A DNA stretch of 19,198 bases from an uncultured Clostridia bacterium (lineage in GTDB: Bacteria; Bacillota; Clostridia; TANB77; CAG-508), in assembly GCA_947631385.1 (NCBI GenBank), contig CANRLE010000014.1, positions 1 through 19,198 on the forward strand. Direction: 5' to 3'. The position numbers were made by a program, and so were the translations under genes. Under the pieces are notes generated by a model. The model searched no databases. It had not been told where the DNA came from and saw only the letters and a list, made by a program, of their open reading frames with translations. The first letter of the stretch is position 1; every line of letters starts with the position of its first letter. This document shows, in pieces, positions 16,214-19,198 of this stretch.

Positions 16214-16480
16214 ATGGAATATATTTTTAAAACAGAAAATACTTGTGCTAAAAAAATTAAATTTACATTACAAGGAAATGTTATAACAAATGTACAGTTT
16301 TTAGAAGGAGGTTGTCCGGGCAATCTTCAAGCTCTTCCAAGACTTGTTGAAGGAATGACAGTAGAAGAAATCGAGAAAAAAATTGGAGGAATTGATTGTG
16401 CAGGAAGAGGAACTTCATGTGCAGACCAACTAGCAAGAGCAGTAAGAAAAGCTTATGAAGAATCTAAAAAAACAGCATAA
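16214..16480 (+). CDS. TSCPD domain protein (TIGR03905-like)
   Basis: ATG 16214 behind GAGGAG. The 88-residue protein consists of a single TSCPD domain: NTCAKKIKFTLQGNVI, FLEGGCPGNLQALPRLVEGM, IDCAGRGTSCADQLARAV. The cysteines (about 11, 36, 57, 64) suggest a metal site. This domain also occurs at the end of adenosylcobalamin-dependent ribonucleotide reductases; free-standing copies like this one have no proven function. It is the second gene of the DUF362 unit. Confidence 0.88.
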   Translation: MEYIFKTENTCAKKIKFTLQGNVITNVQFLEGGCPGNLQALPRLVEGMTVEEIEKKIGGIDCAGRGTSCADQLARAVRKAYEESKKTA

Positions 16481-16488
16481 AAACAACA

Positions 16489-16517
16489 AAAGAGTTCTTT
16501 TTAATAGAGAACTCTTT
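16489..16517 (+). terminator. Weak terminator or hairpin after the TSCPD gene
   Basis: AAAGAGTTCT (16489-16498) and AGAACTCTTT (16508-16517) form a perfect 10-bp stem with a 9-base loop, but only three T follow, within the stem. Confidence 0.6.
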
Positions 16518-16543
16518 AAAAATAAAGAAAGGGTTATGAAGAC

Positions 16544-16615
16544 ATGTTAAATCAATTTTCAAGAACTGAATTACTAATTATAGCAAGTGAGGTTATAAAA
16601 GATATTTTAAGATAA
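16544..16615 (+). pseudogene. 23-codon ORF resembling the N-terminus of TcdA (ThiF/E1-like); possible gene relic
   Basis: ATG 16544 follows AAAGGG by 10 bases. It encodes MLNQFSRTELLI, followed by IASEVIKDILR and a stop. From memory, N-x-FSRTELLIG is the typical beginning of the tRNA threonylcarbamoyladenosine dehydratase TcdA (CsdL). The match stops after residue 12, where GKE and then FGIGGVG would be expected. This looks like the remains of a deleted tcdA whose ribosome site and first codons survive. It could also be a genuine microprotein or a chance match. Confidence 0.4.
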
Positions 16616-16618
16616 TAA

Positions 16619-16647
16619 TTGTAACATTTTTTTCCTTTTTTTATATT
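16619..16647 (+). promoter_or_regulatory. Possible promoter of the DUF305 gene
   Basis: TTGTAA (16619-16624), 17-base spacer, TATATT (16642-16647). The spacer is a T-rich tract. Moderate match in AT-rich sequence. Confidence 0.45.
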
Positions 16648-16672
16648 TTATAAAAGAAGGAGGAATGTTATT

Positions 16673-17221
16673 GTGGATTATAAAAGATACTTATTTAGAT
16701 TTCAACAAATTTTAAATGAGATGGCAAGTAAAATGCTATCAAGGAAGGTAACAGATAGTATAACGATTAATTTTATTGAATGTATGATACCACATCATCA
16801 AGCTGCAATTTATATGTGCGAAAATTTATTGCAATATACTAATTACCAACCGTTACAAGACATAGCTAATAATATTATTGCAATGCAAACAAAAGGAATT
16901 GAACAAATGAGAGAAATTGCTAATACTACAAAGGGATATGTAAATTCAGAACGAGATGTAGAGCATTATATGAGCAAGTATTTTAAAATTACAAAGACTA
17001 TGATTTATCTTATGAATAATAGTCCAAAGTCTACTAATATTAATTTGGATTTTGTTAATGAAATGATACCACATCATGAAGGTGCTATTTCAATGTGTGA
17101 AAATTTGTTGCAATATTATATTGATCCTAGATTAAAAATGGTAGCAGATTCAATTATTAGAGAGCAAAGTGAAGGTGTTAGACAGTTAAAAGAGGTTCAA
17201 AGAAATTTATGTTCTAAATAA
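16673..17221 (+). CDS. DUF305 protein with two tandem DUF305 repeats
   Basis: The start is GTG 16673, nine bases behind AAGGAGG. The 182-residue product contains two copies of the DUF305 core: FIECMIPHHQAAIYMCENLL (about 36-55) and FVNEMIPHHEGAISMCENLL (about 124-143), each followed by a helix with IANNIIAMQTKGIEQMREI or VADSIIREQSEGVRQLKEV. DUF305 is a ferritin-like four-helix fold; His-His and Met/Cys residues suggest metal binding, and several relatives sit near copper genes. There is no signal peptide, unlike many secreted DUF305 proteins, so this copy is probably cytoplasmic. Its reaction is unknown. Confidence 0.88.
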   Translation: MDYKRYLFRFQQILNEMASKMLSRKVTDSITINFIECMIPHHQAAIYMCENLLQYTNYQPLQDIANNIIAMQTKGIEQMREIANTTKGYVNSERDVEHYMSKYFKITKTMIYLMNNSPKSTNINLDFVNEMIPHHEGAISMCENLLQYYIDPRLKMVADSIIREQSEGVRQLKEVQRNLCSK

Positions 17222-17269
17222 AGAAAATCGAAATATGTAACAAATGTAAAAAAAGGAGTATATTATACG

Positions 17270-18034
17270 ATGAAAATATTATATGTGTCTGACTTGGATG
17301 GGACATTACTTAATATGAATCAAGAACTTAATATATCTACAATAAACAAATTAAATAATCTAATAGAAAAAGGAATTAATTTTACAGTTGCCACAGGACG
17401 AGGAGATTCCATTAGAACAATATTGAAAGATGTCCATTTCAAACTTCCTGTTATGATACTCAATGGTACATTAAATTATGATTTTACAAAAAAAGAATAT
17501 TTAAATGCAAAACCAATACCTAACGAAAAAGTATTAGAACTGATGAATTTGCTAGGTAATTTTAATACCAAAACATTTGAGGTACAAACAATTATAAACA
17601 ATAAAGTAAAGCGTTTTTCAATAGCAAATTGGGATAAAAGCTCAAAAGTATTAGCAATAAATTTGCTTTTTGCGGAAAAAAGAAAAGAAGAACTTTCAAA
17701 TATTTTAAATAAAATACAAGGAATAAATTTTTTTATTCATAAAAAAGTTTATTCAACTGGTGAATGCTTTTGTGATATAATTTTGGAAAACGTTTCAAAG
17801 GCAAGTAGGTTAAAAGAATTTAAAGAACAATATGGCTTTGATAGAGTAATATCTTTTGGAGATAGCGAAAATGATTTACCATTAGCAGAAGTTTCTGATG
17901 AATTTTATGCAGTTGAAAATGGCACAGAGGTAGTTAAAAAAAATGCAACAGCTGTTATAGAAAGTTGTTATAATGATGGAGTTGCAAATTTTATTGCAAA
18001 GGATTTATCAAGAATTCAAAAAAATAAAATTTAG
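17270..18034 (+). CDS. Cof-type HAD family phosphatase
   Basis: ATG 17270 behind AAAAGGAG (11 bases). The 254-residue cytoplasmic protein has all HAD motifs: motif I VSDLDGTLL (Asp9 nucleophile, Asp11 general acid), motif II in FTVATGRGDS, the motif III lysine in the region NVSKASRLKEF, and motif IV ISFGDSENDLPLAEVSD. The C2B cap domain lies between motifs II and III. Such enzymes dephosphorylate sugar phosphates, FMN or pyridoxal phosphate; the substrate cannot be told. It is 48 bases behind the DUF305 gene and may be co-transcribed. The arginine in TGRGDS uses CGA, so CGA is a normal sense codon here. Confidence 0.92.
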   Translation: MKILYVSDLDGTLLNMNQELNISTINKLNNLIEKGINFTVATGRGDSIRTILKDVHFKLPVMILNGTLNYDFTKKEYLNAKPIPNEKVLELMNLLGNFNTKTFEVQTIINNKVKRFSIANWDKSSKVLAINLLFAEKRKEELSNILNKIQGINFFIHKKVYSTGECFCDIILENVSKASRLKEFKEQYGFDRVISFGDSENDLPLAEVSDEFYAVENGTEVVKKNATAVIESCYNDGVANFIAKDLSRIQKNKI

Positions 18035-18040
18035 ATATAT

Positions 18041-18066
18041 AAAGTTATATTATATTCAGTAACTTT
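18041..18066 (+). other. Hairpin between the HAD gene and the peroxiredoxin gene
   Basis: AAAGTTA (18041-18047) and TAACTTT (18060-18066) form a 7-bp stem directly against the larger hairpin at 18067-18114. There is no T-run, so it may be a poor terminator or part of a leader. Confidence 0.5.
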
Positions 18067-18114
18067 AAATAAACTTTTCTCATAAAATATACAAAAATTG
18101 AGAGGAGTTTATTT
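18067..18114 (+). promoter_or_regulatory. Hairpin sequestering the ribosome binding site of the peroxiredoxin gene
   Basis: AAATAAACTTTTCTCA (18067-18082) pairs with TGAGAGGAGTTTATTT (18099-18114) over 16 bp, with two G-U pairs and a 16-base loop. The ribosome site GAGAGGAG lies in the right arm, four to twelve bases before the ATG at 18118, and would be closed. Confidence 0.65.
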
Positions 18115-18117
18115 TTT

Positions 18118-18817
18118 ATGGATTATGAATTATTAACAAATGGAAATGTAAAAATAGGACAAAAAGCCCCAGATTTTGAGGCAACTACTACTTTTGGAAA
18201 AATAAAATTGCAAGATTATGAAGGAAAATGGTTGGTTTTATTTTCACATCCGGGAGATTTTACCCCCGTTTGTACAACTGAGATGATAGCGTTTACAAGA
18301 GCACATACATATTTCAAAGACTTAAATACAGAATTATTAGGACTAAGTGTTGATAGTAATTCATCACATTTAGCATGGGTATATGACATTTATTGCAAAA
18401 CAGGAATAAAAGTATCATTTCCAATAATAGCAGATAGAAATGGTGAAATTGCCAGAAAATATGGAATGATATCAAATGATGTGAGTAGCACTGAAACAGT
18501 AAGAAATGTATTTATAATAGATGATAAAGGTATAGTAAGAACAATATTAATATATCCATTAAACATAGGAAGATTTATTCCAGAAATAATACGTGTTGTT
18601 CAGGCGTTGCAAATGGCAGACTGTGCGAAGCGGTTCAACTGCGGCAAATTGGATGCCAAATCAGCCAATAATTGTACCTGCGCCACAAACATTTGAGGCA
18701 TTGCAACAAAAAAATGAAGAAATCGAAAAAAATCAAAATGGAATTACATGGTATTTAAGTTTTAAAGAACCGCCAGAAAAATGTATAGAAAGTAATGAAA
18801 AAAAGAAATTAGAATAA
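18118..18817 (+). CDS. Peroxiredoxin (Prx6-type), read through a +1 shift at CGG 18631-18633
   Basis: Reduces hydrogen peroxide and organic peroxides in the cytoplasm. ATG 18118 lies behind GAGAGGAG. Residues 1-160 form the thioredoxin-like domain, with the peroxidatic motif SHPGDFTPVCTTEM (Thr49, Cys52), then LLGLSVDSNSSHLAW and RNVFIIDDKGIVRTI. The zero frame passes CGG at codon 172 and gives an atypical Cys-rich tail to 192 residues. Skipping C18631 gives GSTAANWMPNQPIIVPAPQ, then TFEAL and GITWYLSFKEPP, the dimerisation arm of Prx6-type enzymes, ending at TAA 18815-18817 with 232 residues, a normal length. The bases around the site (18597-18695) are richer in G+C than the rest of the gene. 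Translation may be controlled by the leader hairpin. Confidence 0.92.
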
Positions 18818-18863
18818 AAAAATAGAGTTGCTACGATAATAGAAAGTAGTAACTCTATTTTTT
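18816..18863 (+). terminator. Intrinsic terminator after the peroxiredoxin gene
   Basis: AATAGAGTTGCTAC (18821-18834) pairs with GTAGTAACTCTATT (18846-18859), with one G-U pair, then a T-run. Its position after the shifted-frame stop supports that stop as the real gene end. Confidence 0.88.
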
Positions 18864-19030
18864 ATATATGAAAAATAACTTTTAAAATTTTCAAAAATTG
18901 TAAAATTTTAAAAAAAGAAAAACGGATAAAAAAGTAAAAAACGTAAAATAATAAATTTGTATAAAAAATTAACGAAATTGCATAATGCAATATAAGGTTG
19001 ATTTAAAAATTTTTTTTAGGAGGTAAAAAA
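18864..19030 (+). promoter_or_regulatory. AT-rich intergenic region with a 15-base palindrome
   Basis: There is no gene in this stretch. ATTGCATAATGCAAT (18977-18991) is a perfect palindrome around a central A and touches a possible -10 (TATAAG, 18991-18996); it may be an operator for the gene at 19031. A strong AGGAGG (19019-19024) precedes that start. Confidence 0.4.
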
Positions 19031-19198
19031 ATGAAAAAAACAATAGCAATATTGGTATCTTTACTAATTGCAGTAATAATGTTATTACCAAATATTAGTA
19101 ATGCAAATGGAGATGAAGCTCTAGTTAAAATAAGTACAGATGCTACATCAGTAGAAGTAGGAGATACAGTTAAAATAACAGTATCTCAATATAAGATA
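19031..19198 (+). CDS. Secreted protein, N-terminal part of gene
   Basis: ATG 19031, seven bases behind AGGAGG. The 56 visible codons give a signal peptide (MKKTIAILVSLLIAVIMLLP, likely cleaved near SNAN) and the beginning of a beta-rich domain, VKISTDATSVEVGDTVKITV, of the kind seen at the start of cohesin-like and other Ig-like extracellular domains. The rest lies outside the window, so the family is open. Confidence 0.75.
   Translation, partial: MKKTIAILVSLLIAVIMLLPNISNANGDEALVKISTDATSVEVGDTVKITVSQYKI

Noticed and set aside
1480..18634. Sequencing or assembly error as explanation for all four frame breaks
   Set aside because: Not excluded, but unlikely: there is no homopolymer, all four extra bases are C, all stand at a codon boundary before a glycine codon, and the same CGGA string occurs in other phases in intact genes. 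Raw reads would decide.
1..19198. Stop-codon reassignment (UGA read as Trp or selenocysteine)
   Set aside because: UGA ends intact genes at expected places (for example thioesterase at 7712, CAP protein at 10142), and no conserved protein continues through a stop.
1..19198. tRNA or rRNA genes, CRISPR arrays, insertion sequences
   Set aside because: I saw no cloverleaf with conserved tRNA bases, no rRNA segments, no regularly spaced repeats and no transposase. A tRNA explaining CGG decoding is therefore not in this window.

Overview
The window is a strongly AT-rich piece of a chromosome from an anaerobic, probably spore-forming member of the Clostridia. Evidence: a SpoIIP sporulation amidase, a flavodiiron-type FprA protein, strong AGGAGG ribosome binding sites, sigma-A promoters with extended -10 elements, and housekeeping proteins of clostridial type. 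Codon use (AGA, GGA and A-ending codons dominate) suggests an uncultured gut or environmental clostridial lineage; I cannot name the species.

Layout. 1-487 (minus): start of an FprA-type flavoprotein gene. 610-1732: spoIIP. 1799-3835: a Wzz/BY-kinase fusion. 3983-5515: a pilin-like surface protein with Ig-like and formylglycine-enzyme-like (C-type-lectin-like) domains. 5657-9282: glucose-6-phosphate isomerase, acyl-ACP thioesterase and pyruvate kinase. 9387-10142: secreted SH3-CAP protein. 10222-13871: der, plsY, gpsA and a zinc-ribbon gene, linking ribosome assembly and phospholipid precursor synthesis. 13868-14149 (minus): small hypothetical. 14271-15248: membrane-anchored Ser/Gly-rich protein. 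15315-16480: DUF362 protein plus TSCPD protein. 16544-16615: tiny ORF resembling the start of TcdA. 16673-17221: double DUF305 protein. 17270-18034: Cof-type HAD phosphatase. 18118-18817: peroxiredoxin. 19031-end: start of a secreted protein.

The outstanding signal concerns the codon CGG. Three recognisable genes (spoIIP, der, the peroxiredoxin gene) are broken into different frames, der twice. In all four places the break lies exactly at an in-frame CGG, and skipping its C restores the conserved protein, giving a glycine codon (GGA three times, GGT once). I found no other in-frame CGG in roughly 5,800 codons of real genes, while CGG in the other two phases is common and harmless. So every in-frame CGG here behaves as a +1 shift site, or as a four-base CGGN glycine codon. 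The pattern fits a lineage in which CGG has no decoding tRNA and +1 frameshifting (or quadruplet decoding) occurs in essential genes. A systematic sequencing artefact is the main alternative.

Other points of interest: a 16-bp hairpin that buries the ribosome binding site of the peroxiredoxin gene; a change of base and codon use in the last ~175 bases of the pilin/lectin-like gene that resembles a diversity-generating retroelement variable region; and a possible TcdA gene relic.
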